Source of the DNA: Flavobacteriaceae bacterium CG_4_10_14_3_um_filter_33_47 | Lineage (GTDB): Bacteria; Bacteroidota; Bacteroidia; Flavobacteriales; Flavobacteriaceae | NCBI GenBank assembly: GCA_002784145.1 | Contig: PFKE01000069.1 | Location: 1 to 60,821, forward strand | DNA: 60,821 bases | Direction of reading: 5' to 3' | Shown: positions 43,039 to 51,802 of the stretch, piece after piece | Numbering within the stretch: the stretch's first letter is position 1 | Layout: each line of letters starts with the position of its first letter | Program-made: the position numbers and the translations under genes | Notes under the pieces: model-generated | Databases searched by the model: none | What the model was told of the DNA's origin: nothing | What the model saw: the letters and a program-made list of their open reading frames with translations, nothing else

Positions 43039-43626
43039 CTAGATCCATTTTGTTTCCAAACATTTTTTTAACAACAGTTTGGCTCTATGAATGATCTGCC
43101 AATAATTTGACACAGTAATATTTAAATCCTGACAAATCTCATCAGCTTTTTTATCGGTTAAATATTTTGAGGTTATTGCCTGCTTCCAATGGATTGGCAA
43201 ATCATCCATGCAATGTTGCATGACTTTATTAAACTCTGGGTTATCCAGAAGCTCTTGGTCTTGAGTCCCAATAGGATTTATGCTGGCGTCTTTCCAATTT
43301 TCAGAATCATTAAAAAACCCGTTAGAGAGTTCCACGCCTTGGTCTTCTGTTAAACTTACTGTTTTTTTGGTAGTTTTAGAACTTAATCTGTAATAATCTA
43401 CAACCTTATTATTTAATATAGAAAACAACCAAGTTTTGGGCTGGCTGTTGCCTTTAAAACTATCTAACTTATTATAAGCAGCTAAAAACGTGTCTTGTAC
43501 CAAATCTTCTGCGGTTTCCTTTGAAGATGTTTTATAAAAAGCCCAAGAAAAAAGCGCATCGCTATAGTCGTTAACCCAATTTTCAATTATTAACTTTGAT
43601 TCCATGTCAATGGTTTTCATAAACAT
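43039..43626 (-). CDS. ECF sigma factor (RNA polymerase sigma-70 family)
   Basis: 195 residues. Region 2 reads ETAEDLVQDTFLAAYNKLDSFKG...TWLFSILNNKVVDYYR and region 4 holds DDLPIHWKQAITSKYL and ADEICQDLNITVSNYWQIIHRAKLLLKKCL. The linker is longer than in most ECF factors. Starts at 43626, 43620 or 43605 are all in frame and cannot be separated. It heads a two-gene unit with the anti-sigma factor. A -7 box TATATTTG (complement of 43648-43655) lies just upstream, suggesting housekeeping transcription. The six TGTCAGG/GTCTA sites on the same strand are its best candidate targets. Confidence 0.88.
   Translation of the reverse strand: MFMKTIDMESKLIIENWVNDYSDALFSWAFYKTSSKETAEDLVQDTFLAAYNKLDSFKGNSQPKTWLFSILNNKVVDYYRLSSKTTKKTVSLTEDQGVELSNGFFNDSENWKDASINPIGTQDQELLDNPEFNKVMQHCMDDLPIHWKQAITSKYLTDKKADEICQDLNITVSNYWQIIHRAKLLLKKCLETKWI
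43107..43134 (-). promoter_or_regulatory. Possible ECF-type promoter inside the sigma gene
   Basis: On the minus strand, TGTCAGG (complement of 43128-43134), 16 bases, then GTCAA (complement of 43107-43111), inside the region 4 coding sequence. It would start a transcript for the anti-sigma gene about 90 bp downstream. The last two bases of the -10 box deviate, and the sequence also codes for a conserved helix, so this is tentative. Confidence 0.35.
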
Positions 43627-43647
43627 TCCAAACTTATATTAACAATT

Positions 43648-43655
43648 CAAATATA
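43648..43655 (-). promoter_or_regulatory. -7 promoter box upstream of the ECF sigma gene
   Basis: TATATTTG on the minus strand matches TAnnTTTG and lies 22 bp before the first candidate ATG of the sigma gene. A TTTTTG run 15 bases further upstream is a poor-spaced -33 candidate. Confidence 0.45.
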
Positions 43656-43971
43656 CTAATTAACAGTTAACAAAAATTAATTTAGATTTAAAATTAAAAG
43701 CAAACAAAATCTGAAGTTCTTTAAGTTTTTATACAATTCCTATTTCAAACTTTAGCATTTTTATTAAGTAGAATTTCACAATAAAACTGGATTTATTTTG
43801 TTTGAATCAAAAATATTATTAGAATAAGTGTGCTTTATATCAAATTTTAAAAGCTTTGCCAGAACCACAATATTTATAAACTTTTACCAACCCTTTAATT
43901 CTCAATTCAAATTAAAAAACAAGAAAACTTATTCAACTTATTAGGTCCATATAATTTTATTAATTATTTAT
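43656..43971. other. AT-rich divergent intergenic region
   Basis: Between the sigma gene and the mercury-type operon. AT-rich with no ORF of note and no hairpin terminator; the only recognisable signals are the promoters at its two ends. Confidence 0.45.
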
Positions 43972-44009
43972 TAAAGTATTTGCTTAAATAATTAAATACT
44001 TTAACTTTG
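43972..44009 (+). promoter_or_regulatory. ArsR-type operator overlapping a consensus Bacteroidota promoter
   Basis: An inverted repeat, TAAAGTATTT (43972-43981) and AAATACTTTA (43994-44003), with 12 bases between. It overlaps the -33 box TTTG (43979-43982) and the first bases of the -7 box TAACTTTG (44002-44009); the boxes are 19 bases apart. The ATG follows 4 bases after the -7 box, so the transcript should be leaderless or nearly so. Repressor binding would block RNA polymerase directly. Confidence 0.75.
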
Positions 44010-44013
44010 TACT

Positions 44014-44379
44014 ATGGAAAATAATTCATGCATAAGACAACAAGCCGATATTGAACAAATAAATCGTTGCAAACTCACCGTTTTGGAATTAAATGAATCT
44101 ATCGACTTTTTAGCCAACGGTCTTTCATTAGTTGGAAATAGCGTAAGACTCAAAATACTTTACCTACTCTTTGAAGAAAAAAGACTTTGTGTTTGCGATT
44201 TAAGTGATATTCTTGGAATGAACATATCTGCGATTTCTCAACATTTAAGAAAAATGAAAGACCGAAAACTTTTAAAAACTGAAAGAGATGCCCAAACTAT
44301 TTTTTATTTACTCACCACTGAATATTCAACATTTTTGAATCCGTTTTTTGAATTGCTTGATAAAAACAAAATTTTATAA
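44014..44379 (+). CDS. ArsR/SmtB-family metal-responsive repressor
   Basis: 121 residues, winged helix-turn-helix. RLKILYLLFEEKRLCVCDL carries the ArsR-type metal motif CVC (C59 and C61); C6 and C19 are further thiols that could complete a soft-metal site. The recognition helix is GMNISAISQHLRKMKDRKLL. It represses its own operon until Hg(II), As(III) or a similar thiophilic metal binds. It starts 10 bp after the right arm of the operator palindrome and is followed 5 bp later by merTP. Confidence 0.9.
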   Translation: MENNSCIRQQADIEQINRCKLTVLELNESIDFLANGLSLVGNSVRLKILYLLFEEKRLCVCDLSDILGMNISAISQHLRKMKDRKLLKTERDAQTIFYLLTTEYSTFLNPFFELLDKNKIL

Positions 44380-44384
44380 ACGAT

Positions 44385-44999
44385 ATGAAACTTGAAAACC
44401 AATTAATAGGCAGCAGTTTGTTAACAGCAATTACAGCTTCTTTATGCTGTATTTCGCCTGTATTGGCTATAATTGCTGGAACAAGTGGAATGGCTTCTGT
44501 CTTTTCTTGGATAGAACCTTTTAGGCCTTATCTTATTGTGATTAGTGTTATAGCTCTTGGTTTTGCTTGGTATCAAAAACTATATCCGAAAGCCTTCTGG
44601 ACTAAAAAAGACAAGGACTGTGAATGTAGTGCGGAAAAAAATCCAAAATTTATTCAATCAAAAATATTTTTGGGAATTGTAACTGTGCTTTCGATAATTA
44701 TGTTAGCTTTTCCATACTATTCACGGATTTTTTATCCAAAAATAGAAAAAAACATCATCGTAGTTGACAAATTGGATACCAAAACAATTGAATTCAAAAT
44801 CAATGGAATGAGTTGTGCCAGTTGCGAAGAACACGTCAACCAAGAAGTGAATAAACTAAAAGGGATTTTAAAATCAAAAATCTCTTACATAAATGGAAAC
44901 GCTCTCATTATATTTGACAAAACCAAGACCAATAAAACGGAAATAGAGAATGCAATAAATGCAACAGGCTTTAAAGTAGGCTACAAAAAAGAAAACTAA
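44385..44999 (+). CDS. merTP: MerT-MerP fusion mercuric transport protein (MerTP)
   Basis: 204 residues. The N-terminal MerT-like part has about three membrane helices with a vicinal cysteine pair in the first (C21-C22, SLCCISP) and a cytoplasmic CEC segment near residue 80. The C-terminal part is a MerP/HMA domain with GMSCASC at 141-147. It takes mercuric ions from the periplasm into the cytoplasm. No mercuric reductase (merA) is found in the window, which is unusual because imported mercury normally needs reduction. Confidence 0.92.
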   Translation: MKLENQLIGSSLLTAITASLCCISPVLAIIAGTSGMASVFSWIEPFRPYLIVISVIALGFAWYQKLYPKAFWTKKDKDCECSAEKNPKFIQSKIFLGIVTVLSIIMLAFPYYSRIFYPKIEKNIIVVDKLDTKTIEFKINGMSCASCEEHVNQEVNKLKGILKSKISYINGNALIIFDKTKTNKTEIENAINATGFKVGYKKEN

Positions 45000-45205
45000 T
45001 GAACGTCCAATCAACATCAGAAATTACTTGTCCAAACTGCGGACATAAAAAAGTAGAAGATATGCCAACAGATGCTTGTCAATTCTTTTACGAATGTGAA
45101 AATTGTAAAACAGTTCTGAAACCAAATGAAGGAGATTGTTGTGTTTATTGTTCATTTGGAACTGTAGATTGCCCATCCATTCAAGAAAAGAAAAGTTGTT
45201 GTTAA
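44999..45205 (+). CDS. GDCCVYCS-family cysteine-rich protein
   Basis: 68 residues with ten cysteines, including paired CxxC motifs (CPNC, CENC), GDCCVYCSFG and a CC terminus. It is a small metal-binding protein often linked to mercury transport operons in Bacteroidota. It shares a TAATG overlap with merTP, so translation is coupled. Likely a cytoplasmic soft-metal chaperone or sink. Confidence 0.85.
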   Translation: MNVQSTSEITCPNCGHKKVEDMPTDACQFFYECENCKTVLKPNEGDCCVYCSFGTVDCPSIQEKKSCC

Positions 45206-45268
45206 AAATGCACATGGGCTATATAAATACCAAGAAAGTTTTTACATAGGTTTCTGTTCATATAACAC

Positions 45269-45667
45269 CTACTTAATGTCTTTTTTTGGTTTAAAAATAA
45301 AGGCACCCGAAAATTTTCGTTTCACTTCTCTTAAAGCTCTGTCAGCTTCTAAGCGAGACGTAAAATTACCAGCCCAAATTTTAAAATTTGGATATTCATA
45401 AACCATCCTAGATTCCCATTGATCATATGAATTATTAAATTTTTCCTGAGTTGCTTCAGCATCTGAGCGATTTCCTGAATATACCTGTATTTTATACGTA
45501 TCGTTTAAATTTACCGTTTTGTTCATTTCTTTTTTAAGATCTAACAAAACTTCTATGTTTTTATCCTGATTTATGTTCACAGTGCCTTCTTGTGCAAATG
45601 CGCTTGTGGCTGTGTTTAGGTAGGTTATACATGCTAAAATGCTAATTTTCAAAGTCAATGTTTTCAT
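45269..45667 (-). CDS. SPOR domain protein, secreted
   Basis: 132 residues with a signal peptide (1-25, SAFAQ) and one SPOR domain (about 55-128: YKIQVYSGNRSDAEAT...YPNFKIWAGNFTSRLEADRALREV). SPOR domains bind denuded glycan strands of peptidoglycan at division sites. It is convergent with the mercury operon and divergent from the ACIII operon. A TACATTTG -7 box (complement of 45686-45693) is a possible promoter. Confidence 0.88.
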   Translation of the reverse strand: MKTLTLKISILACITYLNTATSAFAQEGTVNINQDKNIEVLLDLKKEMNKTVNLNDTYKIQVYSGNRSDAEATQEKFNNSYDQWESRMVYEYPNFKIWAGNFTSRLEADRALREVKRKFSGAFIFKPKKDIK

Positions 45668-45790
45668 TTTTATTTATATTTGTTACAAATGTATAAGTTA
45701 TAAACTTAATTAGTCGGTAATTTATTATTTAGAATCTCTCTAAATTAACAATTATAACTTATCTAGATTTCCAAAATCGAGTTTAAATAT

Positions 45791-45798
45791 TACTTTTG
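45791..45798 (+). promoter_or_regulatory. Candidate -7 box for the ACIII-cox operon
   Basis: TACTTTTG matches TAnnTTTG and lies about 80 bases before the actA ATG. No convincing -33 TTG is present at the right distance, so the call is moderate. Confidence 0.45.
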
Positions 45799-45879
45799 CG
45801 TACGTTTTACAACCCTGGTTTACTGTACCTAGTATAGAAAAAACCATACCAAAGTTTAGAAGATAATTTAACCAACAAT

Positions 45880-47166
45880 ATGAGACAGGTTATTCACTGT
45901 AAATTAAGTAAAAACCTTTTAGGTATATTCTTAATTCTTTTATTAGCGTTTTCAACCACACTTTCAGCTCAGGAAGGAGATCCAGCAAAAGGAAAAACAT
46001 TGTTTAATGCCAATTGTGCTGCTTGCCACCAGTTAGATAAAAAAATGACAGGACCGGCATTACGAAATGTTGAGACCCGTTTATCAAATGATCAAGGTTT
46101 AGATAAAGCATGGCTCTATGCTTGGATTCGCAATAGTCCTGGTCTTATTAAGTCTGGAGACGCTTACGCCAATAAAATTTACAACGAGTACAACGGTACG
46201 GCCATGACGGCTTTTCCTCAGTTGTCTGACGAGGATCTTAACAATATTTTAGCCTACACGGCCGAAGTAAAAGAAGAACCAGTCGCAACCCAAACCACCG
46301 CTACTGCAGATACAGGATCAGATTCAGCCATTTCAAACGAACTTATTTTAGGCGCTTTAGGCATTTTATTTTTGCTGTTGGCTTCTGGATTATATGTTGT
46401 TAATAAAACATTGCGCAGGTTTGCCGAAGCCAAAAACATAGAATTGGCTGAGACCTCTAAAAGACGACCGCTATGGAAAGCTTTTGTTCAAAATCAGTTT
46501 TTAGTGTTGGTAACTGCTATCTTTTTGTTGTTATCTAGCGCCTATTTTGTTTATGGATATTTAATGCAAATTGGTATTGATCAAGGCTATCAACCGGTTC
46601 AGCCCATTCATTTTTCGCATAAAATTCATGCTGGTGATAATGCTATAGATTGTAATTATTGTCACGCTTCAGCTAGAGTTAGTAAAACATCTGGTATTCC
46701 ATCGTTAAATGTTTGTATGAATTGCCATAAATCAATTTATGAATATAAAGGCGAAACATCGGTTGAGTATTCTAAAGAGTTTTATGATGCAGAAATTAAA
46801 AAACTATATGCCGCCGCAGGATGGGATGATGCCGCTCAGCAATATACTGGAGACTCAAAACCTGTAAAATGGATTAGAATTCACAATCTACCAGATTTTG
46901 TTTACTTTAACCACTCTCAACATGTTAGTGTTGCAGGTATAGAATGTCAAACTTGTCATGGACCTGTTCAAGAGATGGAAATTGCAAGTCAGTTCTCGTC
47001 ACTAACCATGGGTTGGTGTATAAATTGTCACAGAACCACCAATGTAAAAGTTGAAGACAATGCATACTATACTAAAATTCATGAGGAATTATCTAAAAAG
47101 TATGGTGTTGATAAGTTAACAGCTGCTCAAATGGGTGGACTGGAATGTGGTAAGTGTCATTATTAA
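45880..47166 (+). CDS. actA: Alternative complex III subunit ActA: multihaem cytochrome c with extra N-terminal monohaem domain
   Basis: 428 residues. Signal peptide 1-30. Six CxxCH haem sites: CAACH (C46-H50) in an N-terminal monohaem cytochrome domain, one membrane helix near 155-175 and another near 200-225, and a pentahaem part with CNYCH, CMNCH, CQTCH, CINCH and CGKCH. ACIII oxidises menaquinol and passes electrons to cytochrome c or directly to the oxidase. This is the first gene of an eight-gene run through coxA. Confidence 0.93.
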   Translation: MRQVIHCKLSKNLLGIFLILLLAFSTTLSAQEGDPAKGKTLFNANCAACHQLDKKMTGPALRNVETRLSNDQGLDKAWLYAWIRNSPGLIKSGDAYANKIYNEYNGTAMTAFPQLSDEDLNNILAYTAEVKEEPVATQTTATADTGSDSAISNELILGALGILFLLLASGLYVVNKTLRRFAEAKNIELAETSKRRPLWKAFVQNQFLVLVTAIFLLLSSAYFVYGYLMQIGIDQGYQPVQPIHFSHKIHAGDNAIDCNYCHASARVSKTSGIPSLNVCMNCHKSIYEYKGETSVEYSKEFYDAEIKKLYAAAGWDDAAQQYTGDSKPVKWIRIHNLPDFVYFNHSQHVSVAGIECQTCHGPVQEMEIASQFSSLTMGWCINCHRTTNVKVEDNAYYTKIHEELSKKYGVDKLTAAQMGGLECGKCHY

Positions 47167-47195
47167 TTTATTAAGAAGTAATTCAATTATATCAT

Positions 47196-50100
47196 ATGTC
47201 ATCAAACAAGAAATACTGGAAAAGTGTTGAAGAGCTAAACGAAAACAGCTCTATTGTTGAGACGCTAAAACAAAACGAATTTGTAGAAGAAATACCTACA
47301 GATGAATTTTTAGGCGATAAAGATTCATTAGAGGCTTCTTCAACATCACGGCGTGATTTCTTAAAATATGTAGGTTTTAGTACCGCAGCAGCTACATTAG
47401 CAGCTTGTGAAGGACCTGTCATTAAATCCATACCATACGTTGTGCAACCAGAAGAAATCATTCCGGGTATTGCCAATTATTATGCCACCACGATAGCAGA
47501 TGGGTATGATTTTGCAAGCGTTTTAGTTAAAACTCGCGAAGGTCGTCCAATTAAAATTGAAAATAACACGCTTGCAGCTACCAGTGGTAATGCCAATGCA
47601 AGAGTACATGCATCTGTTTTAGGATTGTATGACAGTTTAAGAGTTCAAAGTCCTAGAAAAAATGGAAACTCAATTTCTTGGGATGAGTTAGATACTGAAG
47701 TAGTTCAAAAATTAACAGCATTAAAAGATTCTGGCAAAGACATTGTTTTGTTTACACAAACTTTTGCTAGTCCTTCTACAAGTAAATTAATTGCTGAGTT
47801 TAAAGAAACATATGGTAATGTTCGTCATGTAGTTTATGATGCTATATCTGAATCTGCTGCATTGGACGCATACCAAGCAAAATATGGAGAACGTGGTTTA
47901 GCTAATTACGATTTTTCAAAAGCCATGACAGTTGTGTCAGTTGGTGCAGATTTCTTAGGAGACTGGCAAGGTGGAGGCTTTGATGCAAATTATTCTAAAA
48001 ATAGAATTCCACAAAACGGCAAGATGTCAAGACATATTCAGATTGAATCCAATATGTCATTAACAGGTGCTAATGCTGATAAAAGAATTCCATTAACACC
48101 AAACCAACAAAAAGTAGCTTTAGCTAAGTTATATAGTTATGTAGTTGGAGGCTCTGTGTCAGGAAATTTACCAGAAGTTATTGAAGATGCCGTTAAAAAA
48201 GCTGCTTCTCAATTAAAGAAAGCCGGAAGCAACGGTTTAGTAGTCACAGGAATTCAAGATGTCAATGCTCAAACAGTTGCTCTTGAAATTAATGAATATT
48301 TAAATAGTAAAGCTTTTGATAAAGCAACCCCTATAAAAACCAGACAAGGTAGTGATAAAGAAGTGATGACTTTAATTGCTGATATGAAAGCAGGAAAAGT
48401 TGGCGCTATCATTATGAGTGGTGTCAATCCATTATATACCTTGCCAAACGCTTCAGATTTTTATGAAGGATTAAAAAACACCGAGTTATCAGTGGCATTT
48501 TCAATGAAAGAAGATGAAACATCTTCGGGAACTCAAATCATTGCGGCCGCGCCACATTATTTAGAATCTTGGGGTGATGTTGAAATTAAAAAAGGGCATT
48601 ATGCTTTAACGCAACCAGCCATTCGTCCATTATTCAATACCAGACAATTTCAAGAGTCTTTATTAAAATGGACAGGAAATGAAAGCACTTATCTTGACTA
48701 TATCAAAGAAGCTTGGGGAACAAGTATTTTAAATGGTAGTTCTTTCAACCAAGCATTACACGATGGCATGTTTGTAGGGACCATTGCTACTGAAACAACA
48801 GATACGACTGAAGCTTCCCAAAATTTAGAAACACCATCATCAGGAGATGCTGCTAGAGCTTTAGCAGATTCTGCTAAATCAAGTGCATTAGAGTTAACAT
48901 TATATGCCAAAACCGGGTTGGGTGATGGCCAACAAGCCAATAACCCATGGTTACAAGAGTTTCCAGACCCAATAACAAGAACATCTTGGGATAATTACTT
49001 AACGGTTTCAAAAGCGGATGCCGATGCTTTAGGATTGGTAAATACCTATGTTTCCAACGGCGCATTAAATGGTAGTTATGCTAATGTTACCGTAAACGGT
49101 ACTACCATAACAGCTCCTGTGATTATTCAACCAGGACAAGCAAAAGGTTCGGTTGGATTGGCTTTTGGTTACGGAAGAACAAAAGGCTTAAAGCAAGAAA
49201 TGCAAACAGGTGTAAATGCCTATGCCTTGTATCAAGGATTTAATAATGTTCAGGAAGTAGCCATAGAATTAGCTTCCGGAGAACATGAATTTGCATCAGT
49301 TCAATTACAAAATACTTTGATGGGTCGTGGAGACATTATTAAAGAAACAACCCTTGAAATATTCAATACAAAAGATAAAGAACATTGGAATGCCATTCCA
49401 ACGGTATCTTTAAATCATCAAGAAACACCTGTAACGTCTCCAGAGGTTGATTTATGGGATTCATTCGACCGTTCTATTGGTCATCATTTTAACCTATCAA
49501 TTGATTTAAATGCTTGTACCGGATGTGGTGCTTGCGTCATTGCATGTCATGCAGAAAACAATGTACCGGTAGTTGGTAAAACGGAAGTAAGAAGAAGTAG
49601 AGATATGCATTGGTTGCGTATTGATAGATATTATTCATCAGAAGAAACCTTTGAAGGAGATATTGAGAAAAAGGAAAATTCTGAAGGATGGTTTACTGGA
49701 ACCAAAACAGCATTAAGGGAAATGGAAAGCGGTGCAGAAAACCCGCAAGTTGTTTTCCAACCTGTTATGTGTCAGCATTGTAACCATGCGCCTTGTGAAA
49801 CAGTGTGTCCAGTAGCAGCAACATCACATGGTCGTCAAGGTCAAAACCATATGGCTTACAACCGCTGTGTTGGTACCAGATATTGCGCCAATAACTGTCC
49901 TTATAAAGTGCGTCGTTTTAACTGGTTCTTATACAATGGAAACGATGAGTTTGATTATCATATGAATGATGATTTAGGACGCATGGTATTAAACCCAGAC
50001 GTGGTAGTTCGTTCTCGTGGTGTTATGGAAAAATGCTCTATGTGTATTCAAAAAACACAAAAAACCATTTTGGATGCTAAACGCGATGGTCGCCTTATCA

Positions 50101-50294
50101 AGGATGGGGAATTCCAAACCGCCTGTTCTGCCGCTTGTAGCAACGGAGCCATGGTGTTTGGAGATATTAATGACAAAGAAAGTCAAGTTGCAAAACTTAA
50201 AGAAGATAACCGTATGTATCACTTGTTAGAAAGCGTTGGAACAAAACCAAATGTAATGTATCAAACCAAAGTGGTTAATACAACGGAAGCATAA
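47196..50294 (+). CDS. actB: Alternative complex III subunit ActB: molybdopterin-oxidoreductase-like and Fe-S protein
   Basis: 1032 residues. The Tat-like region SRRDFLKYVGFSTAAATLAAC near residue 50 fits the TAT-variant signature of ACIII. A molybdopterin-oxidoreductase-like domain (known to lack the cofactor in ACIII) fills the first ~730 residues. The C-terminal ferredoxin part carries CTGCGACVIACHAEN, CNHAPCETVCP, CVGTRYCANNCPYK and CSMCIQ...CSAACSNGA, enough cysteines for four clusters. It conducts electrons from the quinol site to the haems. Spacing to actA is 29 bp. Confidence 0.95.
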   Translation: MSSNKKYWKSVEELNENSSIVETLKQNEFVEEIPTDEFLGDKDSLEASSTSRRDFLKYVGFSTAAATLAACEGPVIKSIPYVVQPEEIIPGIANYYATTIADGYDFASVLVKTREGRPIKIENNTLAATSGNANARVHASVLGLYDSLRVQSPRKNGNSISWDELDTEVVQKLTALKDSGKDIVLFTQTFASPSTSKLIAEFKETYGNVRHVVYDAISESAALDAYQAKYGERGLANYDFSKAMTVVSVGADFLGDWQGGGFDANYSKNRIPQNGKMSRHIQIESNMSLTGANADKRIPLTPNQQKVALAKLYSYVVGGSVSGNLPEVIEDAVKKAASQLKKAGSNGLVVTGIQDVNAQTVALEINEYLNSKAFDKATPIKTRQGSDKEVMTLIADMKAGKVGAIIMSGVNPLYTLPNASDFYEGLKNTELSVAFSMKEDETSSGTQIIAAAPHYLESWGDVEIKKGHYALTQPAIRPLFNTRQFQESLLKWTGNESTYLDYIKEAWGTSILNGSSFNQALHDGMFVGTIATETTDTTEASQNLETPSSGDAARALADSAKSSALELTLYAKTGLGDGQQANNPWLQEFPDPITRTSWDNYLTVSKADADALGLVNTYVSNGALNGSYANVTVNGTTITAPVIIQPGQAKGSVGLAFGYGRTKGLKQEMQTGVNAYALYQGFNNVQEVAIELASGEHEFASVQLQNTLMGRGDIIKETTLEIFNTKDKEHWNAIPTVSLNHQETPVTSPEVDLWDSFDRSIGHHFNLSIDLNACTGCGACVIACHAENNVPVVGKTEVRRSRDMHWLRIDRYYSSEETFEGDIEKKENSEGWFTGTKTALREMESGAENPQVVFQPVMCQHCNHAPCETVCPVAATSHGRQGQNHMAYNRCVGTRYCANNCPYKVRRFNWFLYNGNDEFDYHMNDDLGRMVLNPDVVVRSRGVMEKCSMCIQKTQKTILDAKRDGRLIKDGEFQTACSAACSNGAMVFGDINDKESQVAKLKEDNRMYHLLESVGTKPNVMYQTKVVNTTEA

Positions 50295-50326
50295 TAGATT
50301 AATTAAGAAATAATTAAAAAAGGATT

Positions 50327-51799
50327 ATGGCGTCTCATTACGAAGCACCTATTAGAAGACCTTTAGTTACAGGAGAAAAATCATATCACGATGTATCGGT
50401 TGATGTGGCAAGACCTGTTGAAGGAAAAGCCAATAAATCTTGGTGGATAGTTTTCTCTATATCACTAGCCGCTTTTCTTTGGGGAATTGGATGTATCATT
50501 TATACAATATCAACAGGTATTGGAACTTGGGGTTTAAATAAAACCGTTGGTTGGGCTTGGGATATTACAAACTTTGTTTGGTGGGTAGGAATTGGTCATG
50601 CGGGAACACTTATTTCAGCAGTACTTTTATTATTCCGTCAAAAATGGAGAATGGCTATTAACCGCTCAGCGGAAGCTATGACTATTTTCTCTGTTGTCCA
50701 AGCTGGTTTATTTCCAATCATCCACATGGGTCGTCCATGGTTAGGATATTGGGTATTACCAATTCCAAACCAATTTGGTTCGTTATGGGTAAACTTTAAC
50801 TCACCATTACTTTGGGACGTTTTTGCCATTTCAACATATTTATCAGTATCATTAGTTTTCTGGTGGACAGGTTTATTGCCAGATTTTGCCATGATTCGTG
50901 ATAGAGCCGTTAAACCTTTCCAAAAGAAAATATATTCCTTATTGAGTTTTGGATGGTCTGGAAGAGCAAAAGATTGGCAACGGTTTGAAGAAGTATCCTT
51001 AGTACTTGCTGGTTTGGCAACACCATTAGTACTTTCTGTACACACGATAGTATCCTTTGACTTTGCCACATCGGTGATTCCTGGTTGGCATACTACTATT
51101 TTCCCGCCTTATTTTGTTGCTGGAGCTGTATTCTCAGGATTTGCTATGGTAAACACACTGCTTATCATTATGAGAAAAGTGTGTAATCTTGAAGATTATA
51201 TCACGGTTCAACATATTGAACTTATGAACATTGTCATTATGATTACCGGTTCTATTGTTGGAGTAGCTTATATTACGGAGCTGTTCATTGCATGGTATTC
51301 TGGTGTTGAGTATGAGCAATACGCTTTCTTAAACAGAGCAACGGGACCTTATTGGTGGGCTTATTTATCCATGATGACTTGTAATGTGTTCTCGCCACAA
51401 TTCATGTGGTTTAAAAAACTTAGAACAAGTATCATGTTCTCATTTTTCATTAGCATTGTGGTGAATATAGGCATGTGGTTTGAGCGTTTTGTTATTATTG
51501 TAACCTCGTTACACAGAGATTATTTACCATCATCATGGACGATGTTCTCGCCAACATTTGTTGATATAGGAATATTCATTGGAACCATAGGATTCTTTTT
51601 TGTATTATTCTTACTATATTCAAGAACATTTCCTGTAATAGCACAAGCAGAAGTAAAAACCATTTTAAAATCTTCTGGAGAAAAGTATAAGAGACTAAGA
51701 GAATCAGGACAAAGTTTAGTAGGAACTGGCGTTGATGCCAGAACTTCTACAAAATATGCTTCAGGTGAAGATGCAAACCAAACAAAAAATAACGAGTAG
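50327..51799 (+). CDS. actC: Alternative complex III subunit ActC (NrfD/PsrC-type)
   Basis: 490 residues with about ten membrane helices of the NrfD/PsrC type, e.g. WWVGIGHAGTLISAVLLLFRQ and YISMM-like segments rich in Trp. It provides a menaquinol site and anchors ActB. The C-terminal cytoplasmic tail is Ser/Lys-rich. It starts 32 bp after actB and is followed 3 bp later by actD. Confidence 0.94.
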   Translation: MASHYEAPIRRPLVTGEKSYHDVSVDVARPVEGKANKSWWIVFSISLAAFLWGIGCIIYTISTGIGTWGLNKTVGWAWDITNFVWWVGIGHAGTLISAVLLLFRQKWRMAINRSAEAMTIFSVVQAGLFPIIHMGRPWLGYWVLPIPNQFGSLWVNFNSPLLWDVFAISTYLSVSLVFWWTGLLPDFAMIRDRAVKPFQKKIYSLLSFGWSGRAKDWQRFEEVSLVLAGLATPLVLSVHTIVSFDFATSVIPGWHTTIFPPYFVAGAVFSGFAMVNTLLIIMRKVCNLEDYITVQHIELMNIVIMITGSIVGVAYITELFIAWYSGVEYEQYAFLNRATGPYWWAYLSMMTCNVFSPQFMWFKKLRTSIMFSFFISIVVNIGMWFERFVIIVTSLHRDYLPSSWTMFSPTFVDIGIFIGTIGFFFVLFLLYSRTFPVIAQAEVKTILKSSGEKYKRLRESGQSLVGTGVDARTSTKYASGEDANQTKNNE

Positions 51800-51802
51800 C
51801 AT

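Noticed and set aside
43627-44013. tRNA or small RNA gene in the divergent gap
   Set aside because: No cloverleaf-like pairing, G+C-rich stem or terminator could be found by eye.
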